Assembly (NCBI GenBank): GCA_030378005.1
Contig: JAUCGF010000125.1
Span: 1-39,888, forward strand
DNA length: 39,888 nt
From: Desulfococcaceae bacterium HSG9
GTDB taxonomy: Bacteria; Desulfobacterota; Desulfobacteria; Desulfobacterales; JAUCGF01
Direction: 5' to 3'
Both the position numbers and the translations under genes were made by a program. The notes beneath the pieces were generated by a model, which was given only the letters and a program-made list of their open reading frames with translations, was not told the DNA's origin and did no database searches. Positions 25,983 to 33,937 of this stretch are shown one piece after another. Each line of letters begins with the position of its first letter. Within the stretch, counting starts at the first letter, position 1.

Positions 25983-28415
25983 TTAATATTTCTCAATCTG
26001 ATCGTCAATGTCATCATTTCTTCGTTTTGTATTTTCCACTTCGTGTTTATACTCCGAACCGCCTGCTTCGTAGTGGGTCTTTTCCATGCCGTTCGGGTGT
26101 TGTCTTCCGCCTATGAGAGCGCCGGATGGGTCGGTGTCAGTTCGGGCCAGATAATCTGTCAATCTTGTATCTTCCATTTTTCGTAAAGAGGCTTGCCGGT
26201 ATGCATATTCGGTTCGTCTTTTCACGGAAGCCGGCATGATTTCATCACTGATTTTGAAAAACGAAATTATGTTTTTCAAAGCATCAGCCTGGTTTACCAT
26301 GCTTGCGGCACTTGCTGACATGGTCTCGGCCGTTGCGTTCATCTCTTCGGATGTGGAAGACAGTTCCTCGGCTGCTGCGGAGTTTTGCTGGGTGACCTGA
26401 TCGAGTTGGAGGATAGCCCCGTTAATCTGTTCCGCACCGGTGCTTTGTTCGCCGCTGGCGGCTGATATTTCCTGGACAAGTTGGGCGGTTTTTTGGATTT
26501 CCGGGACCACTTTTTTTAGCATTTCGCCTGTTTTTTCAGCTGTAGCGACGCTGGAATGCGACAGCGTATCGATTTCGCTGGCTGAGGTTTGGCTACGTTC
26601 GGAAAGCTTGCGCACTTCCAATGCCACCACGGCGAAGCCTCTGCCGTGTTCACCGGCCCTGGCCGCTTCGATGGCCGCATTCAGGGCCAAAAGGTCGGTC
26701 TGTCTGGCAATTTCACCGATAATCGAAATTTTAGCAGCGATCTCTTTCATGGCCGATACCCCGGCTTCAACAGCCTTACCGCTTTCAATGGCGTTTTCGG
26801 CGGATTGAACAGCGATGGCCTCGGTCCGTTTGGCATTATCCGAGTTTTGCCGGATATTGGACACCATCTGTTCCATTGACGCCGAGGCCTCTTCAGACGC
26901 CGCCGCCTGCTCGCTGGAACCCTGGGACATCTCTTCCGCACTCGAGCTGGTCTGTTCACTGATGGATGCCACCTGGTCAGATCCGTTCTTCACGGTTACG
27001 GCCATCTCTTTCACTTCGTCAGCCCTGGATCGAACGTTGGATACGATGGTTTTCAACTGTTCCGCCATCTCAATCAAAGCGGCCAAAATTCCGGTTTTTT
27101 TGGTTTCATCAGTGATAATATTCAGATTGCCTTTAGCCACTTCCTTGGCGATTCCTGCAATCACGGAAGGCTCGCCGCCGACTTGCTGTTTTATATCACG
27201 GATCACTACAAAAGCAAGAATAACGGCGATGATTATGGCAACGCCACCAAGACCGGCAGCGAGATTCGATTTGGACTTAGCAACTTTACCCATTGATTGT
27301 GTCTTGGCGTCTGCAATTTTCAAAGCGTTTTCATGAATTGTCTGAACTTCGGGCTCTATTTTGTGAACCGCATTACGCATTGCCCCGATAAGTTTGTTTA
27401 TGTTATCATTTTCAGCCACAAGGGCATTAAAGTCTTCCAGATAAGCAGCCAGTTGTTTTGCCACTGCTTCTTTGTGGTCATCCCGGATGCCCGAAGTCAT
27501 GAATGCATCCAATAAAGCCGCCACTGATTCGTTGGTTTTTTTGACGTACTTTTTATCTTCTCTGAGCAGATAATCCTTTTCATCTCTTCGGATCCGGAGC
27601 ATAAGCGCTCGAACCGCCAGGACGTGGACGCTTTTTATAGCATCTTCGATCTGGTGCGCCGCAGCTTTTACAGACTGATAAATCTTATCCCGGGATGAAT
27701 CACCTTCGATAGAATTCAGCAGGATTTTCACTTGACTCTGATATTTCGCTAGCGCTTTCTCTTGGACCTGTTTTACTGCGGAATCACAGCTACTTTTTTC
27801 AAGCTGTTTTTGATAAGTTTCGATGGCTGTTAAGAATTTTTCTTTATAAGATACTGACCCGGTCTGTATATAATCTTTTTCGTACCGGCGAACCTGCAAA
27901 TGAGCCTTATTCAGATCCTCAACCTCATGGGTTGCTATATCATCTTCCAAGTCATGGGCGGTTTTTCGGAACTTGGCCTGAAGTCCCGATTGATGGTCGA
28001 GCCCTTTTGTCACCCATGCGTTTACCACTTTTCTGAATGTATCGGCATAGAGTTGGGCATGAGATGCGATGTTTTCAGCTTGTTGGGATTGTTCTTCATA
28101 ACCGGATTTCTCTTCTAACTTGGCAATCGCCTGGGCGGTCTTCATCAGTTTCCCAACATTTGATTCGAACTTTTCCAGGTACTTCATATCCTTTCTTAAC
28201 AGAAAATCCTTTTCGTCCCGACGGCATTGGAGCATCAATGCTTCGGTTTCCCTAGCCTGATTTGCCATAGTAATTTCGGTATCCATGAGGCCCGTAAAAC
28301 CGCGAGTCATGAAATTGGTGACATACCGATCGAGAAGCAAAACGCCAATTAGAAGGACAATAACGATTCCAAATCCAACAGCCAGTTTGGCCCCTATTGT
28401 AAAATTTTTTAACAT
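25983..28415 (-). CDS. chemoreceptor with HBM-like helical sensor (MCP3)
   Basis: The 810-residue receptor has TM1 at about 11-30, an all-helical periplasmic region to about 380, TM2 near 385-405, HAMP and the standard signalling hairpin (tip EIARQTDLLALNAAIEAARAG). The sensor carries RRDEKDFLLRKD at 65, RRYEKDYIQTGS at 176 and RRDEKDYLLRED at 276, a signature of helical bimodular (HBM) sensors; three repeats suggest one and a half bimodules. HBM receptors such as McpS bind organic acids, but the ligand here is unknown. The C-terminal tail is related to those of MCP1 and MCP2, but its last residues are DDQIEKY, lacking the first aromatic of the docking pentapeptide. AGGAG precedes the ATG. 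Confidence 0.92.
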   Translation of the reverse strand: MLKNFTIGAKLAVGFGIVIVLLIGVLLLDRYVTNFMTRGFTGLMDTEITMANQARETEALMLQCRRDEKDFLLRKDMKYLEKFESNVGKLMKTAQAIAKLEEKSGYEEQSQQAENIASHAQLYADTFRKVVNAWVTKGLDHQSGLQAKFRKTAHDLEDDIATHEVEDLNKAHLQVRRYEKDYIQTGSVSYKEKFLTAIETYQKQLEKSSCDSAVKQVQEKALAKYQSQVKILLNSIEGDSSRDKIYQSVKAAAHQIEDAIKSVHVLAVRALMLRIRRDEKDYLLREDKKYVKKTNESVAALLDAFMTSGIRDDHKEAVAKQLAAYLEDFNALVAENDNINKLIGAMRNAVHKIEPEVQTIHENALKIADAKTQSMGKVAKSKSNLAAGLGGVAIIIAVILAFVVIRDIKQQVGGEPSVIAGIAKEVAKGNLNIITDETKKTGILAALIEMAEQLKTIVSNVRSRADEVKEMAVTVKNGSDQVASISEQTSSSAEEMSQGSSEQAAASEEASASMEQMVSNIRQNSDNAKRTEAIAVQSAENAIESGKAVEAGVSAMKEIAAKISIIGEIARQTDLLALNAAIEAARAGEHGRGFAVVALEVRKLSERSQTSASEIDTLSHSSVATAEKTGEMLKKVVPEIQKTAQLVQEISAASGEQSTGAEQINGAILQLDQVTQQNSAAAEELSSTSEEMNATAETMSASAASMVNQADALKNIISFFKISDEIMPASVKRRTEYAYRQASLRKMEDTRLTDYLARTDTDPSGALIGGRQHPNGMEKTHYEAGGSEYKHEVENTKRRNDDIDDQIEKY

Positions 28416-28577
28416 TTTTAAATCTCCTTTCTCTTTGTTAAAATAGTGGATTCACACGTCTGTGTAAGATTTAATCTATTGGAGCATTCCATTTATCTGA
28501 CTCGCTCAGATTACAAAGACGCCTTCAGGTTGTAAAATTTATTATACATTACCGAACAAACTTGTTCATGGCTTTTA
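28416..28577. other. gap upstream of MCP3
   Basis: The interval contains the MCP3 ribosome-binding site and presumably its promoter. The string TCTGACTCGCTCA near 28495-28507 is shared with the cheA 3' end and the scar at 18.4 kb, possibly a further fragment, though 13 bases could be chance. Confidence 0.3.
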
Positions 28578-28580
28578 CTA

Positions 28581-28934
28581 AGTAATGGGGACAAAATAAC
28601 TTACAGACTTTTCATTTTCCTTTTTTTTTGCCTGCATTTTTTCAATCGCTCGTTTTACCTCCGGCGTTTTGATTTCATCCTTCTGTCTCATCGCTTCCAG
28701 CATCAAGCTTTCAGTGTTTTGGGTTATTGTTCTGGCAATATGGCCTTTACCAGATGGTTTTTTGAATTTGGCTGTGACATCGTTCATCCGAAATATTTTT
28801 AACGCCGCCTTGTTCCCTTTCAAGCGCTCATAATACGCCTGATACAATTCACCTCGCTCAAAATATAAATACCCTTTGGATTGGTTACCTTGGGTTGGGT
28901 TAGAGGAACTGATTTCACAAAGACATGTGATCAT
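28581..28934 (-). pseudogene. DUF4388/PATAN-like domain, probably a partial gene
   Basis: The readable part has the DUF4388 pattern: KGYLYFERGELYQAYYERL, KAALKIFRMNDV, then TQNTESLMLEAMRQKDE. DUF4388 (PATAN) domains are found fused to receivers and GTPase-type partners in motility and surface-behaviour pathways. The N-terminal third is short and there is no good start: ATG at 28934 with a weak ribosome-binding site, while the frame continues upstream into unrelated sequence and the 3' end of the neighbouring gene. The last codons (SVSYFVPIT) come from a copy of the recurrent GGGGACAAAATAACTT motif, so the element appears to have truncated or replaced the gene ends. Confidence 0.5.
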
Positions 28935-29008
28935 TTCCAAATTTCCAAATGGGCTGATTGGAAGGACAGCGTTACTGTTTATTATAATGGGGAAGTTATT
29001 TCCATCCC
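28587..29008. repeat. paired copies of the GGGGAyrAAATAACTT motif around the DUF4388 remnant
   Basis: GGGGACAAAATAACTT at 28587-28602 faces an inverted, diverged copy (AAGTTATTTCCATCCC) at 28993-29008. The 422 bases between them contain the DUF4388 fragment. The arrangement may be a small composite element or two independent insertions. Confidence 0.4.
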
Positions 29009-29025
29009 TATTTCTAAAGTAATGG

Positions 29026-30084
29026 TTACATGTGTTCGAACACCTTTGCAAATTCCAGTTCGAGTTTTTTTACCAGCGGTTCGATCCGGCCGGTTTTCTC
29101 CTCCTTTGCGAGATGTTCGATTTGTTCGCAGATAAGGGAACAGGATTCAGCGTTAACATTACTGTAGGCGTCTTTCAGAGAATGCGCATGAAAAGCAATG
29201 GCTTTGGGGTTATTTTTTATTACCATCCTTCGAAGTGTTTCCATTACTTTCGGTTGTTCACCAAGAAAAACATCATATAGTTCGAGTAGCAATTTCTGAT
29301 TATCTCTTATGCGTCGCAGCATTCTTTTGTGATCCAGAATGCTTTGCGACGCTCCTTCGGTTGCGGGTTTTCTTTTCTCAGCGTAGAGACGGCCTCTGGT
29401 CAGGGTCCTTTTAAGGTTGAAATCAATATGCTCCGGTGCGACCTTCCCGGTTTCTATCTTGGACAGATCGAGAATAGTGTTGATGATATTCAGCAGGTGA
29501 TCAGTCGAATCCTTGACGATTTGCAGATTATCTCTCTGTTCCGCGTTGAGAGCGGTTTGCAGGGTCAAATCCATCAAGCCGATGATGGCGTTCATAGGTG
29601 TGCGGATTTCCTGGCTCATGTTAGCCAGAAACGTGCTTTTTGCTTGATTGGCGGCTTCGGCGGCCTCTTTGGCGTGCCGAAGTTGTTTGTTCTTCTCTTC
29701 GATATCTGACTGAATTTTTCGGATGGACAGATGGGTTTTCACCCTTGCCAGGACCTCTTCAACCTGAAACGGTTTGGTGATATAGTCCACGCCACCGCGA
29801 TTAAAGGCTGTGACTTTATTAGAAGATTCACTCAAAGCGCTGATAAAGATGACCGGGATATCCTTGGTTTTTTCATCCGCTTTTAAACGACGGCACATCT
29901 CATAGCCATTCATATCAGGCATGCGTATATCCAGTAGCAACAAATCCGGCAATTCTGTATTGATCATCGTCAATGCAGTCTGGCCGTCAGGTGCGCCACG
30001 TACAGCATATCCATCCTTTTCCAGCATCTCAGACAGAAGCAGCAGGTTTTCCAGTTTATCATCTACAATAAAAATGGTGTTCAT
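29026..30084 (-). CDS. REC-HisKA(His to Gln)-Hpt protein without kinase domain
   Basis: The 352 residues comprise a receiver (D52 in LLLDIRMPDMNG, K104 in TKPF), a coiled coil, a HisKA-like dimerisation segment reading MSQEIRTPMNAIIG with Q158 at the phospho-histidine position, a linker about 224-255, and an Hpt domain with H301 in HAHSLKDAYSNVNA. No HATPase_c is present: sequence passes from IDFNLKRTL, where that domain would begin, directly to the Hpt linker. The protein cannot autophosphorylate but could accept phosphate on D52 or H301 and pass it on. An internal in-frame deletion in a REC-HisKA-HATPase-REC-Hpt ancestor is the likeliest origin. The reading frame is intact and GGAGG precedes the ATG, so it is probably expressed. 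Confidence 0.85.
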   Translation of the reverse strand: MNTIFIVDDKLENLLLLSEMLEKDGYAVRGAPDGQTALTMINTELPDLLLLDIRMPDMNGYEMCRRLKADEKTKDIPVIFISALSESSNKVTAFNRGGVDYITKPFQVEEVLARVKTHLSIRKIQSDIEEKNKQLRHAKEAAEAANQAKSTFLANMSQEIRTPMNAIIGLMDLTLQTALNAEQRDNLQIVKDSTDHLLNIINTILDLSKIETGKVAPEHIDFNLKRTLTRGRLYAEKRKPATEGASQSILDHKRMLRRIRDNQKLLLELYDVFLGEQPKVMETLRRMVIKNNPKAIAFHAHSLKDAYSNVNAESCSLICEQIEHLAKEEKTGRIEPLVKKLELEFAKVFEHM

Positions 30085-30255
30085 TTACCTTCCTCCATAC
30101 TTTAAACCAATTGAGACTAGGAATACCGACTTAACGTGGGTCAAAAATCGGGTTTCTGAAGCGAGGAAAAGCTACGGGAGTTGCAATTACCAAAAAACCC
30201 GATTGTTAGCTGTCCAGCCTATGTTGGTAGCCGAAATTGGTATTATCGCCGGTAA

Positions 30256-30281
30256 GTCAGGTTGGCGAAGCGTAACCCGAC
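30256..30281. repeat. REP-like palindrome
   Basis: GTCAGGTT at 30256-30263 pairs with AACCCGAC at 30274-30281 (one G-T pair) around GGCGAAGCGT. Short hairpins of this GTCGGGTTA-type composition are widespread intergenic repeats in bacteria. Confidence 0.45.
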
Positions 30282-30410
30282 ATTCAAATTAACTTGGAGA
30301 TTTCCACATGCACCGCCTAGAAAAAACAGCGCTGCCATATAACCATGATGGGGGAAATTATTTCATCCCCATTCCTAAGGCGCGATTTGGCTTCATCGGC
30401 CAAACACTAT

Positions 30411-30563
30411 CAGTAGATGGAAAATGCTTGAAAATACGGCATGGAGCGCAAAAATTAATTGAAACGGTTTTTTGCCGGAGCCTGAATCCGCCAGCCTTTT
30501 CTATCACCGGATGCAAAAAATCGCTATGCTTAATTTTTGCGCTCCTGGACTTTTCATCTACTG
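30411..30563. mobile_element. 153-base MITE with target duplication
   Basis: The ends are inverted (CAGTAGATG at 30411-30419, CATCTACTG at 30555-30563). A subterminal 16-base perfect inverted pair lies at 30443-30458 and 30530-30545, with further imperfect pairing towards the centre, so the whole element can fold into one long hairpin. ACTAT flanks both sides (30406-30410 and 30564-30568) as a probable target-site duplication. It has no coding capacity. Confidence 0.7.
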
Positions 30564-30803
30564 ACTATATATATCTTAATGTGTTGCAATAAATGTGCCA
30601 GATGCGCAATGTTTTTATAACTATCTGATATGTTACGATTAACTACACAAGGAAGGTTGATATGAAAGCCAAAAGAGGAGAGGTGATAGGAAAGTTTATT
30701 CCCGTCATAATGTGATGGAAAGCGTATTTATTTGGTTTAATTGCAAATAATTAGGTCAGGAAACAAAATTCCCAAAACGTGAAAAAATATTCCTACAATG
30801 CCA

Positions 30804-32681
30804 TCAGTCTTGTTCCAAACCATGATACTTAATTTTATTAAAAAGCGTCCTGCGATCAATACCAAGAATTTTAGCGACAGCTTTTTTCTGCCACCGGTGC
30901 CGCTCTAACATCTGGAGAAGAATCTTTTTTTCAAAATTTCGGGCCATCGCCTTCAGTGTTGGCGTTTCCAGATTAATCATCTCATCGGTCACGTCCATAT
31001 CCGTTTCGGACAGATCGCTCACAAAATCAATTCGTTTCACGATATGGTAACGGTGAAGAGTGTTTTGGAGTTCGCGCACATTACCGGGCCAGTTATAGTT
31101 TATCAGTTGCGCAAGGATTTTGCCGCTCACAGGAAGACGGTTTTCATAGGTGCCAGTCCGCATAAAATGGTCGATTAAAAGAGGAATATCCTCCTTGCGG
31201 TCTCTTAACGGCGGAACCTTGATGGGAATAATGTGGATTCTGTAAAAAAAATCTTCCCTCATCAGCCCTGTTCTGACAAGCTGCTTTAAATCTTTATGCG
31301 TAGCTGCGATAATTCGCAGATTCGGCTTTTTATTCATCGTGCTTCCCAGGGGTGAATACCCGCCTCCATCAATGACCCTCAGAAGCTTGACCTGCATATT
31401 CAATGGAATGTCTCCGATTTCATCAAGAAACAGCGTGCCTTTATCGGCTTTATCGAGATAACCGGGAGATGAATGCTCGGCTCCCGTAAAGGCGCCCTTC
31501 ACATGACCGAAAAATTCGCGCTCAATCAGCTCTCCAGGGATGGCCGCGCAATTGACAGGGACCAAATGATACTTGCTTCGTTCACTCATGCCGTGGATGG
31601 TTTCGGCCAACAACTCCTTCCCGGTTCCGGATTCGCCGTAAAGAATCATGTTGGCATCCGATGCGGCCGCCTGAATAATGATCTTATAGATTTTCTGCAT
31701 TGCCGAACTTTTACCGATAATATCCCCGAATTTATATCTATCTTTCATGGAAGTTTTCAGACGTATGTTTTCCTGCCGCAGATATTTTTCTTTTTTCCGA
31801 AGCGCATCTTCCTCTTTTTTGCGTTCCGTGATATCAAGCATCATGACTTGGGTTTTCAGAATAACCCCGCTACTGTCTGTCAGAGGTGAAATAATCGAAT
31901 AATACCATTTCCCGTCATTCGGGTCCTGTATTTCCACTTTGGCCGTTTTTCCGGAAGACAACCCGTCCGACAGGCGCCGCGGGCAGAGTTCATCAGACTT
32001 GAAAAGCGCTCTATGGCAAGATTGACCGGTGGCGTCGTAGCCCAGGTGTTTTATCAAGGCGTTGTTCATGAATTCAATCCGGTGAGCCGCATCACACGTA
32101 AAGATAAACCCGTCCGATGCTTCAATAATATGCTCTAACTGTGATTCACGCTCCCTGAGTTCAGAGGTGCGCTCCTGAATACGTTGCTCTTGTTGATCAA
32201 GGACTTGCTGAAGCGCCGTTTCAGCACGCTTCCGCTCTGAAATTTCCTGTTTGAGTTGTATGTTGCGGTCTTCAAGTTCTATTCGGAGGCGCCGCCGACT
32301 CAGATGCGTTTCTATTCTTGCTGACACCTCTTCGGCTTGAAATGGTTTGGTGATATAATCGAGTCCCCCGACGGCAAAGCCTTCAACCTTGTCGCCCAGT
32401 TCATCCAGAGCGCTGATGAATATCACCGGGATGCCATGTGTATCTTTGCCTGATTTGATTCGGCGGCAAACTTCATAACCGTCCATATCCGGCATACGAA
32501 CATCCAATAAAATCAGGTCTGGCATCTGTTGGCTGATCAAAAGCAATGCTGTATGGCCATTCGGGGCGCCCCGCACTGCATACCCCTCTTTCGTCAACAT
32601 ACTGAACAAAAGTTCCAGGTTGGGCAAGGTGTCATCGACGATCAGAATGTCGCCTTTGGGGTTACTCTGCTCAAGGGTCAT
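30804..32681 (-). CDS. sigma54-dependent activator REC-PAS-AAA+-Fis
   Basis: The 625-residue protein has a receiver (D60 in LILLDVRMPDMDG), a coiled coil, one PAS/PAC unit (about 180-295), and a sigma54-interaction AAA+ domain with Walker A GESGTGKE, GAFTGA at 396-401 (the loop that contacts sigma54), Walker B GTLFLDEIGD and an R-finger region. It ends in a Fis-type helix-turn-helix (KKAVAKILGIDRRTLFNKIK). All parts needed to activate RpoN promoters are intact. Both the receiver and the PAS domain could gate it. It is encoded upstream, in transcription order, of the chemosensory genes, whose STAS-cheA-cheB promoter is RpoN-type. GGAGG precedes the ATG. Confidence 0.93.
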   Translation of the reverse strand: MTLEQSNPKGDILIVDDTLPNLELLFSMLTKEGYAVRGAPNGHTALLLISQQMPDLILLDVRMPDMDGYEVCRRIKSGKDTHGIPVIFISALDELGDKVEGFAVGGLDYITKPFQAEEVSARIETHLSRRRLRIELEDRNIQLKQEISERKRAETALQQVLDQQEQRIQERTSELRERESQLEHIIEASDGFIFTCDAAHRIEFMNNALIKHLGYDATGQSCHRALFKSDELCPRRLSDGLSSGKTAKVEIQDPNDGKWYYSIISPLTDSSGVILKTQVMMLDITERKKEEDALRKKEKYLRQENIRLKTSMKDRYKFGDIIGKSSAMQKIYKIIIQAAASDANMILYGESGTGKELLAETIHGMSERSKYHLVPVNCAAIPGELIEREFFGHVKGAFTGAEHSSPGYLDKADKGTLFLDEIGDIPLNMQVKLLRVIDGGGYSPLGSTMNKKPNLRIIAATHKDLKQLVRTGLMREDFFYRIHIIPIKVPPLRDRKEDIPLLIDHFMRTGTYENRLPVSGKILAQLINYNWPGNVRELQNTLHRYHIVKRIDFVSDLSETDMDVTDEMINLETPTLKAMARNFEKKILLQMLERHRWQKKAVAKILGIDRRTLFNKIKYHGLEQD

Positions 32682-32772
32682 AGTCTTCCTCCACAGGAAA
32701 TCTGATTTTGCATTTCATCTGTCTAAAAGGCTTGGCAACGACTTTATCGCAAGCATATTGACGCGGCCAAGT

Positions 32773-32954
32773 TTATGCGATAGATTGTCTAAAGTCCAAT
32801 TTAAGAAAACCCTGTCGCAATGTAATATGGTCCGGATGCTTACCCAGGATATGAATGATGCCAATCTTTACCTTTTGCGCCGAATCCATGTATGAACCGG
32901 TAGCCGCCACCAAACCAAAGAACAAATCAGAAACACAATTTTCAGCCTTTTCAT
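32773..32954 (-). pseudogene. 5' stub of a TrpX-like ABC substrate-binding protein
   Basis: The ATG at 32954, behind AGGAG, opens a lipoprotein- or Sec-type signal (MKRLKIVFLICSLV). After a frameshift the reading continues AATGSYMDSAQKVKIGIIHI, LGKHPDHITLRQGFLKL, then stops. KVKIGII near the mature N-terminus, followed by a histidine-proline and a QGF, matches the start of the ABC substrate-binding proteins linked with tryptophan/tyrosine uptake (TrpX group). Only about 60 codons remain. Its place directly after trpA supports the assignment. The rest of the transporter is absent. Confidence 0.55.
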
Positions 32955-33091
32955 GGTTCACTCTCCTTTCTTAAATCGAGTTTTTTCATTTTTGTACATA
33001 TTTTCCCAAATGGTAATTATGCATTGACATGTCACATTCATCTTATGTACCTTTTCCAGCAGTGGGTGTCAATACTCCTCGAAATCGTTGT

Positions 33092-33123
33092 CATAAAAAA
33101 TTCGGTTTTTCAAAGAAAACGGC
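33092..33123 (-). terminator. probable trp operon terminator
   Basis: About 14 bases past the trpA stop, the minus strand reads CGTTTTC-TTT-GAAAA with a small bulge and CG, followed by AATTTTTT. The stem is AT-rich and bulged, so strength is uncertain, but position and T-run fit an intrinsic terminator. Confidence 0.4.
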
Positions 33124-33136
33124 GCTCTGAACGCAG

Positions 33137-33934
33137 TTAAATTTTTGTAGCTTCCTTATATTCTTCAGTTCTTTCAGCGAGGCGCTCTGCCAGATCGGGC
33201 TTATCTATATTTTCTTCTATCAGCCTTTCAAAGGCACTTCCGATCACCACCCCGTCGGCAACCTGCGCTACATTGGCAACATCATCCACGGTGGAAATAC
33301 CAAACCCCACACACAGGGGAAGGTCGGAATAAATCCGCACTTCTCGGACAAGATCAGCTATCAGGGAAGTGTTCAATCCACCGCTTCCGGTAACGCCTGT
33401 CATGGAAACAAGATAAAGAAAACCGGAGGCTGAGGCGGCAATTTTAGCAATTCTTTCCGATGGCGTCGTCGGAGCCACCAGCCGGATCAGAGAAAAATCG
33501 CCATCGTTCCATCCGCCGGTCAGCTCATCTGATTCTTCAGGCGGCAGGTCCACAACCAGAACTCCGTCCGCACCGGCCGCTCTGGCTTTTTCATAAAATT
33601 TTTGCGGCCCAAAAGCGAAAATCGGGTTGTAATATGAAAACAAAATGATCGGCACCTCGATATCTTGTCTTAATTCAGCCGTTATTTTCAAAACAGTTTC
33701 CAAAGTAATCTTGTTTTTCAGCGCTCTTTCTGATGAACGCTGAATTACCGGGCCGTCAGCCGTAGGGTCTGAAAATGGGACTCCCAGCTCCAAAATATCT
33801 ACACCGGATTCACACATTTTTTTGATTATTTTTTTAGACTCATCAAGAGTGGGGTCGCCTGCGGTTACAAACCCTACCAGAGCTTTTTCTTTTTTTTCAG
33901 CCGCGTTTTTAAAAGCTTTAGATAAACGATTCAT
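33137..33934 (-). CDS. trpA: tryptophan synthase alpha subunit
   Basis: The 265-residue TIM-barrel enzyme cleaves indole-3-glycerol phosphate to indole and glyceraldehyde-3-phosphate in complex with TrpB. The catalytic acids E49 and D60 (ILELGVPFSDPTADGP) have the same numbering as the reference enzyme, and GFGIS and the phosphate-binding GVVIGSAF are present. It starts 3 bases after the trpB stop with AAGGAG in front of the ATG. It is the last gene of the operon. Confidence 0.97.
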   Translation of the reverse strand: MNRLSKAFKNAAEKKEKALVGFVTAGDPTLDESKKIIKKMCESGVDILELGVPFSDPTADGPVIQRSSERALKNKITLETVLKITAELRQDIEVPIILFSYYNPIFAFGPQKFYEKARAAGADGVLVVDLPPEESDELTGGWNDGDFSLIRLVAPTTPSERIAKIAASASGFLYLVSMTGVTGSGGLNTSLIADLVREVRIYSDLPLCVGFGISTVDDVANVAQVADGVVIGSAFERLIEENIDKPDLAERLAERTEEYKEATKI

Positions 33935-33937
33935 TTT

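Larger units (their letters stand above)
30085..30803. other. 719-base repeat-rich intergenic region
   Basis: No gene is well supported. From left to right: an inverted repeat (AATCGGGTTT 30146-30155 with 30195-30204); a single arm related to the element at 25.2 kb (30211-30232); a REP-like palindrome (30256-30281); a copy of the GGGGATrAAATAAyTT motif (30355-30370); and a MITE (30411-30563). A plus-strand 17-codon frame with a good GGAAGG site (30662-30715, MKAKRGEVIGKFIPVIM) is seen but unassigned. It separates two transcription units of the island. Confidence 0.5.

Noticed and set aside
25798..25986. 62-residue plus-strand frame between MCP3 and the STAS gene
   Set aside because: No family resemblance and no convincing ribosome site; it overlaps the likely regulatory region of the sigma54 promoter.
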